From Lachnoclostridium sp. UBA903 (GTDB taxonomy: Bacteria > Bacillota > Clostridia > Lachnospirales > Lachnospiraceae), in NCBI GenBank assembly GCA_002294045.1, contig DBEP01000069.1, positions 1 to 27,648 of the forward strand: a DNA stretch of 27,648 bases, read 5' to 3'. Positions 6,888 to 15,182 of this stretch are shown one piece after another. Made by a program: the position numbers and the translations under genes. The notes under the pieces were generated by a model. It did not search any database. It worked only from the letters and a program-made list of their open reading frames with translations, and was not told the DNA's origin. Position 1 is the first letter of the stretch. The number at the start of each line of letters is the position of its first letter.

Positions 6888-9530
6888 ATGAAAGAGTATT
6901 TACAAACATCAAAAGAGGTGCTGCAAGAGCTGAAAACGGATGCAGGAGGCCTTTCCGCCAAGGAAGCGGGCAGGCGGCTGGAGGAAAACGGTAAAAACAA
7001 GCTGAAGGAAGTTAAGAAAGATCCGCTGCTTATCCGTTTTTTAAATCAATTAAAAGACCCTATGGTGCTTATTCTGATTGCAGCGGCGTTCATTTCCGGC
7101 GTTACAGCCGTATATGCCGGGGAATCATTTGCGGATGTCATTATCATCCTGGCCGTTGTTGTGATTAATTCCATATTGGGTGTTTATCAGGAAAGCAAGG
7201 CGGAAAAAGCAATTGAAGCCCTGCAGGCCATATCGGCAGCAACTTCTAAGGTTATGCGGGACGGGAAACTTCAGGTAATAAAAAGCGAAGACCTGGTGGC
7301 GGGAGATATTATCGTACTGGAAGCAGGTGATTCCATTCCTGCCGATGCCAGATTACTGGAAAGTGCCAGCATGAAGGTGGAGGAAGCGGCCTTAACCGGT
7401 GAAAGCGTTCCCGTAGATAAGATAATCCATGCTTTAAATCTGGAAAATCAGAAAGATATTTCCCTTGGTGATCGTAAAAACATGGTATATATGGGCAGTA
7501 CCGTCGTATATGGAAGGGGAAGTGTGGTTATCACGGCAACGGGTATGGCAACGGAGATGGGTAAGATTGCGGACGCCATTACAAAGGCCAGGGAAAATGC
7601 CACACCTCTTCAGCTTAAATTAAATCAGCTGAGTAAAACTTTAAGTTCACTTGTACTTGGAATCTGCATATTTATCTTTTTATTCAATGTATTCCGTCTC
7701 TATCCGGATATTGAGGGAAAAGACATTCTTGAAACCTTTATGGTTGCCGTTTCCCTGGCCGTAGCCGCCATTCCGGAAGGTCTTGCCGCTGTCGTAACAA
7801 TTGTTTTATCCATCGGCGTTACCAATATGTCAAAAAGAAATGCAGTGGTCCGGAAACTGACTGCCGTAGAGACTTTAGGATGTACCAATGTCATCTGTTC
7901 GGATAAGACAGGTACCTTAACACAGAATAAGATGACCGTTGTGGATTGCTTCGGCAGGGATGAGATGTTTCTGGGCCGTGTTATGGCACTTTGTAATGAT
8001 GCGCGTCTGAATGATTCCAACGAGGCGGAGGGAGAACCTACGGAAGCGGCGCTTGTAAATTATGCATATAAGCTGGGGATATCCAAAAGCAAAACGGAGG
8101 CTGTAACTCCCCGTATGGGAGAAGCTCCCTTTGATTCTGCACGAAAGCTTATGAGTACCGTACATAAGCTGGAAAACGGCAGTTATGAGCAGTATACCAA
8201 AGGGGCGCCGGATGTGCTTATTGCCCGCTGTACCTCATATTGGGACGGCTCCGTGCAGAAGCCAATGACGGACAAGCTCAGAAAAGAGATTTTAAATGCC
8301 AACAAATCCCTGGCGGATCAGGCACTGCGAGTGCTTGCCGCAGCCTTTAGAAGCTGGGAGCAGATGCCGGAGGATATGACTTCAGAATTTTTGGAGCAGG
8401 AGCTTTGTTTTGTCGGTTTAACCGGTATGATTGACCCAATCCGTCCGGAAGTAAAACCTGCCGTTGACGAATGCAGGGCGGCAGGTATCCGCACCGTTAT
8501 GATTACAGGTGACCATAAAGATACGGCAGTTGCAATTGCCAAGCAGTTAGGTATTATTGAAGATGCGTCGGAAGCTTTAACCGGTGCCCAGCTGAATGAA
8601 TTAAGCGATGAACAGTTGGATAAGGATATTGAGAAATACAGCGTCTATGCCCGTGTACAGCCTGAACATAAAGTCCGGATTGTAAAGGCATGGCAGAAAA
8701 AAGGTATGATCGTTGCCATGACCGGTGACGGCGTGAATGATGCACCTTCCATAAAGACGGCCGATATTGGTATCGGCATGGGTATTACGGGTACGGATGT
8801 TACGAAAAATGTTGCGGATATGGTACTTGCCGATGATAATTTTGCTACCATTGTGAATGCGGTGGAAGAGGGACGGCGTATCTATGATAATATACGGAAG
8901 GCGGTCCAGTTTCTGCTTTCCTCCAACCTGTCGGAGGTACTGTCCATCTTTATATCCACGTTGCTTGGGTTTACAATTTTAAAACCGGTTCATTTGCTTT
9001 GGATTAACCTGATTACGGATACCTTTCCGGCCGTTGCCCTCGGCATGGAAAAAGAAGAAGCAGATACCATGAACCATCCTCCCCGTAATTCCAGGGAAGG
9101 AATTTTTGCCAGAGGTCTGGGATTTGACGTAATCTGGCAGGGAATTATGGTTGCCGGAGTCACCGTTCTGGCTTATTTTATCGGACATTATATGGAATCA
9201 GGCGTATTTGAAATTGCCGAAAGTCCCGACGGCATGACAATGGCATTCTTAACGCTCTCTATGGCCGAGATGTTCCATTCCCTGAATATGAGAAGCAGAC
9301 GGCAGTCCATATTCCGGATAAAGCATCATAATAAGTACTTATTTGGAGCTATAATCGCTTCCTTTATTTTAACAACTGCGGTAATATACATCCCGGCCCT
9401 GGCAAAAGCGTTCCAGTTTGAAAGCATATCGGCTTCGGAATATCTGGCAGCCATGGGGCTGGGGCTTATGGTTATACCTATAGTGGAAACCGTTAAGTTC
9501 TTCCAAAGAATCCATGACAGAACGAAATAA
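6888..9530 (+). CDS. Cation-transporting P-type ATPase, Ca2+/Mn2+ type (P2A)
   Basis: Membrane pump of 880 residues that uses ATP to export a divalent cation, most likely Ca2+ or Mn2+. All P-type landmarks are present: an N-terminal cation-ATPase domain, actuator motif TGES in EEAALTGESVPVDK, ion-site helix AAIPEGLAAVVTIVL, phosphorylation site D339 in SDKTGTLTQNKMT, nucleotide-binding KGAPD, MITGDHKDTA and the hinge TGDGVNDAPSIKTADIGIGMG. The sixth-helix segment NLITDTFPAVALG keeps the Asn and Asp used by calcium pumps of the SERCA group. The start at 6888 is chosen over an ATG six bases upstream because AGGAGG abuts that one and is correctly spaced for 6888. The structured leader suggests metal control. 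If the leader is a Mn2+ riboswitch, Mn2+ detoxification becomes the likelier role, despite an expected annotation as a calcium ATPase. Confidence 0.93.
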   Translation: MKEYLQTSKEVLQELKTDAGGLSAKEAGRRLEENGKNKLKEVKKDPLLIRFLNQLKDPMVLILIAAAFISGVTAVYAGESFADVIIILAVVVINSILGVYQESKAEKAIEALQAISAATSKVMRDGKLQVIKSEDLVAGDIIVLEAGDSIPADARLLESASMKVEEAALTGESVPVDKIIHALNLENQKDISLGDRKNMVYMGSTVVYGRGSVVITATGMATEMGKIADAITKARENATPLQLKLNQLSKTLSSLVLGICIFIFLFNVFRLYPDIEGKDILETFMVAVSLAVAAIPEGLAAVVTIVLSIGVTNMSKRNAVVRKLTAVETLGCTNVICSDKTGTLTQNKMTVVDCFGRDEMFLGRVMALCNDARLNDSNEAEGEPTEAALVNYAYKLGISKSKTEAVTPRMGEAPFDSARKLMSTVHKLENGSYEQYTKGAPDVLIARCTSYWDGSVQKPMTDKLRKEILNANKSLADQALRVLAAAFRSWEQMPEDMTSEFLEQELCFVGLTGMIDPIRPEVKPAVDECRAAGIRTVMITGDHKDTAVAIAKQLGIIEDASEALTGAQLNELSDEQLDKDIEKYSVYARVQPEHKVRIVKAWQKKGMIVAMTGDGVNDAPSIKTADIGIGMGITGTDVTKNVADMVLADDNFATIVNAVEEGRRIYDNIRKAVQFLLSSNLSEVLSIFISTLLGFTILKPVHLLWINLITDTFPAVALGMEKEEADTMNHPPRNSREGIFARGLGFDVIWQGIMVAGVTVLAYFIGHYMESGVFEIAESPDGMTMAFLTLSMAEMFHSLNMRSRRQSIFRIKHHNKYLFGAIIASFILTTAVIYIPALAKAFQFESISASEYLAAMGLGLMVIPIVETVKFFQRIHDRTK

Positions 9531-9642
9531 TTTTTTGGCGAAAGAAAGCATAGGTATAAATGTAGTAAAGTACAAAAAGTAACAGAATAAAAACCTTTCC
9601 GGTAAGATTATTTCCATAAGGGATTTACCGGGAAAACAATAT

Positions 9643-9687
9643 AACGGCGTAAAAGTTAATTATACGGAACTTTTACGCCGTTTTTTT
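9643..9687 (+). terminator. Strong intrinsic terminator after the ATPase
   Basis: A perfect 15-bp stem, AACGGCGTAAAAGTT (9643-9657) with AACTTTTACGCCGTT (9668-9682), is followed by a run of Ts to 9687. A smaller stem (CCGGTAA/TTACCGG) lies just upstream near 9599-9630. This ends the ATPase transcript and separates it from the chaperone pair. Confidence 0.9.
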
Positions 9688-9763
9688 GGATAGCATTTAT
9701 CCTGATGAGCAGAGAGGGAAATAAATTTAGAATGATAAATTTTTCCCATATTCCACAAATTCA

Positions 9764-9792
9764 TGTACAAAATTTATCAGAAATGGTATGAT
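9764..9792 (+). promoter_or_regulatory. Probable promoter for the J-TPR/HscC operon
   Basis: TGTACA (9764-9769) lies 17 bases before TATGAT (9787-9792, five of six matches to TATAAT), about 85 bases upstream of the TPR gene start. The -35 is imperfect. No other good candidate was seen in the 190 bases after the terminator. Confidence 0.45.
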
Positions 9793-9876
9793 ACGAATAT
9801 GTATACCCTTTGGTTCCAGGTTTTTGGCGATATGGGCAGAGGTATATAAGCAAAGATTTATGCTATGGGGGTTAGT

Positions 9877-12800
9877 ATGGATAAACAAATGATATGGAAG
9901 ACTCTCGAAATAGAAGAGACCCGGGACGAAAATATAATAAAACAAGCCTACCGCAGCAAGCTTACGCAGGTAAATCCCGAGGATGACGCGGAGGGCTTTA
10001 TGAAGCTCCGTAAGGCATATGAAGAGGCATTAAGGCTTATAAAAACGGAGGAAACCGGTGAAGATGAGAGCAAAGAAACCGGCACGGCTAAAACAGAAGT
10101 AGAAATATGGCTGGATAAAGTGGACAGGGTTTATGAAGATATTCATAAAAGAATTGATGTTAAGCATTGGAGTGAGCTGGTTCGTGACAAGGTATGCATC
10201 AGTCTGGACACATCCCTTGAGGCCGGCGAAAAGCTTCTGGTGTTTCTGATGAGTCATTATAATCTGCCCCAGTCAGTATGGAAGGTATTGGATAAGGAAT
10301 TTCATTATACGGACCAGAAAGAACAGCTGCGTGAAAAATTTCCGGATGATTTCATAGACTATATGGTGAATCAGGTCCAAACGGAAAATTTCCTGGATTA
10401 TAACCTTTTTGAGGTAAAAGGCGAAGGAAATGCGGATTCCTATATAAAACAATATTTTGAAATAAAGGGGATTCTTGACAGAAATGTATCCGAAGAAATG
10501 GACAAGCTTCCGGAATTGTTTCAGGAGATAGATTCCAGCCCGTTTTATCATCCCTATGCGGATGTGGAAAAAATGCGTTTTTCTCTTGAGCCGTCCCCGG
10601 AATATGCCGCAGATATTGCACGGGAACTGACAGAAAAATATCCGGAAGATGTTTATATATTATATTACGGCGGTAAGATAAAATGGAATAATAATGATTA
10701 TGAGGAAGCTTATGGCATATGGAGCCGTGTATTGGAGAACTGCCCGGAACATTATTCGGCAAAGGCAGGGATTGTTCAATATCTTTTAAAGACAGGCGAA
10801 TATGAAAAAGCAAAGGATATGGCGGTAAATCTCCTGGAAATCTACAGAAACGACCAGGAAATGCTGTCCTGTATGCGAGAGGCAAACCAGTATCTGATTT
10901 CCCAATATACATTAAAATGTGAGGAAAACAAAAATGATTTGAAACTCAGAATAGAACTGGGATGGTGTTTCTTTCAGAATGAAAGATATGAGGAATGTGA
11001 GCAGACCCTGGAAGAAGTACCGGAGGAAGGCAGAGGTACTTATGATTATAGGTACTTAAAAGGCAGAAATTATTTTGCCGGGCAGAAATACGAAATAGCA
11101 TTGGAATATTTCCTTCTCTGTCTGAATGCGTTAAAAGCTATAAATGAGAATAGCCCGGAGGAAGAAAAGGATAAATTAAAGCGTCTGGGATTTATCCTTT
11201 ATTGTACTGCCCAATGTTATAAAGAAACCGGACAATATGATACTTCCGCTTCTTATTTTAAGGATGCCGTAGAGGCTGAAAAAAATTACGGAGACCGTCT
11301 CTACTACAGGGATCAGCTTTCTGCGCTGTATCTTAAAATGGATAAAAACGAAGAAGCAATTGATATCTGTGATAAGATTATTAAAGAAGATAAGAACTAT
11401 TATCCGGCATATCTGCACCGCCAGGAAGGGCATTTTAATTTAAAAAATTTACAGGGTGTAATGAATGATTTTTATTCCTGTATTGAAATATACCCAGGGT
11501 TTGCCAAACCGTACGTACTGGCTGCAAAGGCCCTTTATTTCGCAGGCGAGTATCATGAATCGGAGAAAATAGTTTTACAGGCCCGGGAAACCGGACTTTC
11601 CAGTAACGAGCTGGAACTTTATTATATCAAGGATTTGCGCTGTCTGGCCGATGACGGGGAGAAAATAGAGAAGGCGGTTCAATTGGCCGGGGTTTTAAAA
11701 GAGCGGCTGAATCAGGAAGATAATGATATTGAGGACCCTTCCGAAGTGGATTTTGAAATTGGGCTTTTGTATGCAGATGCAGGTAAAAAAGATAAGTCCC
11801 TGGTATTTTTAAATTATGCAATCAGGCAAAATCCCTCCGATACAAGGTATCAGCTGTTGAAAGCCGATATTTACCTGGAAAAGGAAGAATATGAGAGAGC
11901 ACTGAAATATTACACAATAATGGCAAAGGAACTTCCCGACCTTGACAATATTTATTATAATATGGGAAGATGCTTAGAGGGGCTTTGCAGGCCGGCAGAA
12001 GCGCTGGAAAAGTATAAAAAGGTTCTCGAAATAAATCCGGAACACAGGACGGTCAATAATATAATTATGAATCTTTACCAGCGTCTTTATAAAACGACGG
12101 AGAGGCGCAAGTATTATGATACGGCCGTTGAATATGCCAACCGTCAGTTAGAAATAGTAGAGAACTGCTATTACTATGTGGACAGGGGCCTTTTGTATCT
12201 GGACGGTTATGAACTTGAAAAGGCTATTGCGGACTTTAAAAAGGGAGCCGAATTAAATGGGGAAGACCTATATACTTATAATAATGCGGGATACGCCTAT
12301 AAAATTTTGAGAGAACTGGATAAAGGAATTGAGGAACTTAAAAAGTCCATATCCCTGACAAAGCAGGGTGAGACAATCCTGCCCTATGGTAATCTGGTTT
12401 CCTGCTATGAAATATCAAAACAGTACGAAAAAGCCATAGAAATTTTAGACGAGGCAATCGCCTTATTTCCTGAAGAAACCAATATGTATGAAAGAAAAGG
12501 CGAAATTTATATTAAGATGGGGCAGTATGAGAAAGCGTTAGAGGAATATAAGAAATTGTATGGTTTTGCGCAGAAAAGCAAGGATGAAGTTTACATAAAC
12601 ATAGGAGATACTTATGAAGCAGCCGGCTGTAATGTGAAGGCATTTCTTTATTATAAACGTGCGGTTAATATAAATTCTGAAAATGCGGATGCACTCTGTT
12701 CCTATGGTTTCTTTTTAAGCAATTCCGGACATTATCATAAAGCGGCAAGATATTTTCTTAAGGCGGTTAAATTTACGGACAAAGATACCAATGATTATCC

Positions 12801-13209
12801 GGAACGCTGTATCTATCTTGCATCTGCTTACTGGAACGGAGGGAGGTTTAAGAAGGCGGAAAAATGGGCGGATACGGCCATGGCACATATCCTGCATATA
12901 CATAAAACCGAGAATCAGTATTACGGCCTGCCGATGAGCCGTCCGTCCCGGTGTCTTACTCTTGGATATATTTATTTCTATAAACAGGATTTAAAAAAGG
13001 CGGAGGAATATTTTATTAAAGCCTATACGGAAACACCCTGCAGGAACTGCGAGTATTATTATTGTTATGAAGGAAATTTCGGATTAGGATTGGTTTACGA
13101 AAAAATGAATCAGCCTCAAAAGGCTTTGGAATGCTATAAAAAGGTTCTGGCAGTTAACGGGAATTTAAAAAAATGCAAAAGAAAAATCAATGCCTTGGAG
13201 AGTGTTTAA
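9877..13209 (+). CDS. Large TPR protein with degenerate N-terminal J-domain
   Basis: Cytoplasmic protein of 1110 residues with no signal peptide or membrane segment. Residues 1-55 look like a J-domain: helix II (NIIKQAYRSKLTQ), then NPEDD, then helix III (EGFMKLRKAYEEALRL). The HPD tripeptide needed for classical Hsp70 stimulation is NPE here (N33-P34-E35). The rest, from about residue 180, is a long series of tetratricopeptide repeats, for example YNMGRCLEGLCRPAEALEKY followed by KVLEINPE, and a similar unit ends the protein. TPR arrays bind partner proteins or clients. Similar degenerate J-domains occur in the DjlB/DjlC partners of HscC in Escherichia coli, and here the next gene, 32 bases away, is an HscC-type Hsp70, so this is probably its dedicated co-chaperone. 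The start at 9877 is chosen because GGGGG lies 5 bases upstream; an ATG 12 bases earlier is poorly placed. Confidence 0.85.
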   Translation: MDKQMIWKTLEIEETRDENIIKQAYRSKLTQVNPEDDAEGFMKLRKAYEEALRLIKTEETGEDESKETGTAKTEVEIWLDKVDRVYEDIHKRIDVKHWSELVRDKVCISLDTSLEAGEKLLVFLMSHYNLPQSVWKVLDKEFHYTDQKEQLREKFPDDFIDYMVNQVQTENFLDYNLFEVKGEGNADSYIKQYFEIKGILDRNVSEEMDKLPELFQEIDSSPFYHPYADVEKMRFSLEPSPEYAADIARELTEKYPEDVYILYYGGKIKWNNNDYEEAYGIWSRVLENCPEHYSAKAGIVQYLLKTGEYEKAKDMAVNLLEIYRNDQEMLSCMREANQYLISQYTLKCEENKNDLKLRIELGWCFFQNERYEECEQTLEEVPEEGRGTYDYRYLKGRNYFAGQKYEIALEYFLLCLNALKAINENSPEEEKDKLKRLGFILYCTAQCYKETGQYDTSASYFKDAVEAEKNYGDRLYYRDQLSALYLKMDKNEEAIDICDKIIKEDKNYYPAYLHRQEGHFNLKNLQGVMNDFYSCIEIYPGFAKPYVLAAKALYFAGEYHESEKIVLQARETGLSSNELELYYIKDLRCLADDGEKIEKAVQLAGVLKERLNQEDNDIEDPSEVDFEIGLLYADAGKKDKSLVFLNYAIRQNPSDTRYQLLKADIYLEKEEYERALKYYTIMAKELPDLDNIYYNMGRCLEGLCRPAEALEKYKKVLEINPEHRTVNNIIMNLYQRLYKTTERRKYYDTAVEYANRQLEIVENCYYYVDRGLLYLDGYELEKAIADFKKGAELNGEDLYTYNNAGYAYKILRELDKGIEELKKSISLTKQGETILPYGNLVSCYEISKQYEKAIEILDEAIALFPEETNMYERKGEIYIKMGQYEKALEEYKKLYGFAQKSKDEVYINIGDTYEAAGCNVKAFLYYKRAVNINSENADALCSYGFFLSNSGHYHKAARYFLKAVKFTDKDTNDYPERCIYLASAYWNGGRFKKAEKWADTAMAHILHIHKTENQYYGLPMSRPSRCLTLGYIYFYKQDLKKAEEYFIKAYTETPCRNCEYYYCYEGNFGLGLVYEKMNQPQKALECYKKVLAVNGNLKKCKRKINALESV

Positions 13210-13241
13210 AAAATGGCATGAAGTAAGGAATGAGGGTTAAT

Positions 13242-14936
13242 ATGATTATTGGAATTGATTTAGGAACGACAAATAGTCTGGCCGCGTATTTTACGGAAAG
13301 CGGTCCTAAAATTATTCCGAACCGCCTGGGAAAGCATCTGACCCCATCGGTGGTAAGCATAGATGAAAAAGATCAGATTTATGTAGGTGAAACGGCGAAA
13401 GAAAGAATGCTTATTTTTCCGGAGAGCTCGGCCTGTGTTTTTAAACGGGATATGGGAAGCCAAAAAAAGTATACCCTGGGGAAAAGGGAATTTGTGGCAG
13501 AGGAATTATCCTCTTTTATCCTGAAAGCCCTGAAAGAGGATGCGGAAGCTTATTTAAACGAGGAGGTAACGGAGGCGGTTATCAGTGTTCCGGCTTATTT
13601 TAATAATGAGAGGAGAAAAGCGACAAAGCGTGCGGGTGAACTGGCGGGACTTAAAGTTGAGCGGATTATCAGCGAACCTACTGCCGCGGCCATTTCATAC
13701 GGGTTATACCAAAATAAGGAAAATGCTAAATTTCTGGTTTTTGACTTAGGCGGCGGTACGTTTGACGTCTCCATTTTAGAATTGTTCGATTCCATTATTG
13801 AAGTAAGGGCGGTGGCCGGCGATAATTTTCTGGGCGGGGAAGAATTTACCCAGGTATTGGAGCAGATGTTTTATGAACATCATAAAGAAATTGGAAAAAA
13901 CAGCCTCAGCATGAAAACCTTAGGCCATATCCATAAGCAGGCAGAAATCTGCAAGCTTGGTTTTTCGGAAAACCGGGTTTCAAAAATGGTATGCAATATT
14001 AATGAGGAACAGTTGGAATATACGGTGGATACAGAGGAATATGAGAGAAACTGTGAAGCACTGTTTGAAAAGATAAGGCAGCCCATAAAGCGGAGTCTGT
14101 CCGATGCCAATATCCGCATTACGGATATTGATAAGGTGGTTTTGGTAGGCGGCGGCACGAAATTATGGATTGTGCGTAAATTTGTCAGCAAGCTGTTTGG
14201 TATTATTCCGGATACGAATATTAATCCGGATGAAGCGGTTGCACTTGGAGCAGCCATTCAGGGCGCCATGAAGGAAAGGAATAAAGCCGTAAAAGAGGTT
14301 ATATTAACGGATGTCTGCCCTTTTACCCTGGGAACGGAGGTCGTTCTGGACCGCGGCAATGACCGTATGGAGGACGGACATTTTTGTCCGATTATTGAGC
14401 GGAATACAACAATTCCGGCAAGCCGGACCGAACGCTTATATACGGTGAAGGATAACCAGACTAAGATACGGGTAAATATTTTACAGGGGGAAAGCCGTTT
14501 TGCCTGCAACAATCTGCCCCTGGGAGAACTGGTGATAGAAGTGCCTGCCGCCAAAGCCGGGCAGGAAGCCGTTGATGTTACCTATACTTATGATGTTAAC
14601 GCTATTTTAGAGGTTGAGGTTAAGGTAATCTCTACCGGAAAATCTTTAAGAAAGGTAATTAAAAGCCAGTATACGGAACTGGATGATGACGAAATAGAGA
14701 AACGCCTGAAAGAGATTTCTTATTTAAAAATACATCCGAGGGACAAGGAGGAAAATAAGTTCCTTTTATTAAAGGGTGAGGGGTTATACGAAGAAAGTAT
14801 CGGCCTGGACCGGATCCGGATTGAAAAGGCACTCCAAAAATTCGAAGATGCTCTGAATACACAGAATCATACTATTATTGAAGGAGCGAAAAGAGAATAT
14901 AAGGAGTTCCTGGAAGAGATAGAAGAAAAAGAATAG
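13242..14936 (+). CDS. hscC: Hsp70-family chaperone, HscC-type
   Basis: Cytoplasmic ATP-dependent chaperone of 564 residues, close in length to HscC (about 556) and shorter than DnaK (about 610-640). Nucleotide-binding motifs are complete: phosphate-1 IGIDLGTTNSLAAY at the N-terminus, ISVPAYFNNERRKAT, SEPTAAAISYG, phosphate-2 VFDLGGGTFDVSILE and adenosine motif VLVGGGTKLWIVRKF. IPNRLGKHLTPSVVS and the FKRDMGS segment are typical of HscC rather than DnaK. The substrate-binding half is recognisable (TLGTEVVLDRGN, IIERNTTIPASRTERLYT), but the helical lid is short and ends EFLEEIEEKE without the EEVD-like or Gly-rich DnaK tail. The start at 13242 has GAGGG five bases upstream; an ATG 12 bases earlier abuts its own purine run. 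It is co-transcribed with the J-TPR gene. Its clients are unknown. Confidence 0.9.
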   Translation: MIIGIDLGTTNSLAAYFTESGPKIIPNRLGKHLTPSVVSIDEKDQIYVGETAKERMLIFPESSACVFKRDMGSQKKYTLGKREFVAEELSSFILKALKEDAEAYLNEEVTEAVISVPAYFNNERRKATKRAGELAGLKVERIISEPTAAAISYGLYQNKENAKFLVFDLGGGTFDVSILELFDSIIEVRAVAGDNFLGGEEFTQVLEQMFYEHHKEIGKNSLSMKTLGHIHKQAEICKLGFSENRVSKMVCNINEEQLEYTVDTEEYERNCEALFEKIRQPIKRSLSDANIRITDIDKVVLVGGGTKLWIVRKFVSKLFGIIPDTNINPDEAVALGAAIQGAMKERNKAVKEVILTDVCPFTLGTEVVLDRGNDRMEDGHFCPIIERNTTIPASRTERLYTVKDNQTKIRVNILQGESRFACNNLPLGELVIEVPAAKAGQEAVDVTYTYDVNAILEVEVKVISTGKSLRKVIKSQYTELDDDEIEKRLKEISYLKIHPRDKEENKFLLLKGEGLYEESIGLDRIRIEKALQKFEDALNTQNHTIIEGAKREYKEFLEEIEEKE

Positions 14937-14977
14937 CGGAAGAGAAGAATGAAAGAAGGATTTTCCGTATAGAGGAA

Positions 14978-15012
14978 GGACGCTGCCGGCATAAGTGACA
15001 GCGTCCGTTTTT
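14978..15012 (+). terminator. Intrinsic terminator after hscC
   Basis: GGACGCTG (14978-14985) pairs with CAGCGTCC (14999-15006), with a 13-base loop and a GTTTTT tail, starting about 40 bases after the hscC stop. It separates the chaperone operon from the surface-protein gene. Confidence 0.88.
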
Positions 15013-15074
15013 GTATGCTCTTACCTCACAGGATTTTTTCCACTTACCTTTGCCCTAAAACAGATAAATAATTC

Positions 15075-15102
15075 TTGACAAAGTGGTAAATTGTGGTACC
15101 AT
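15075..15102 (+). promoter_or_regulatory. Probable promoter of the FMN/GLUG surface protein
   Basis: Consensus TTGACA (15075-15080) is followed after 16 bases by TACCAT (15097-15102, four of six), about 80 bases before the gene start. The leader then contains the short inverted repeat TTAGC/GCTAA (near 15120-15132). Confidence 0.55.
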
Positions 15103-15182
15103 AAACAGTGTTTAAAGCGTTAGCATACGCTAACTGACTTTGGTTTGTGAACTTATTAACAATCGACAATAAGGAGATTATT

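Noticed and set aside
6691..6891. Open frame of 66 codons across the ATPase leader
   Set aside because: It covers the aptamer and both terminator hairpins, lacks a sensible ribosome site, and its sequence is explained by RNA structure.
10352..10912. 186-codon frame on the minus strand inside the TPR gene
   Set aside because: Proline/histidine-rich shadow of the TPR repeats, with no ribosome site or family resemblance.
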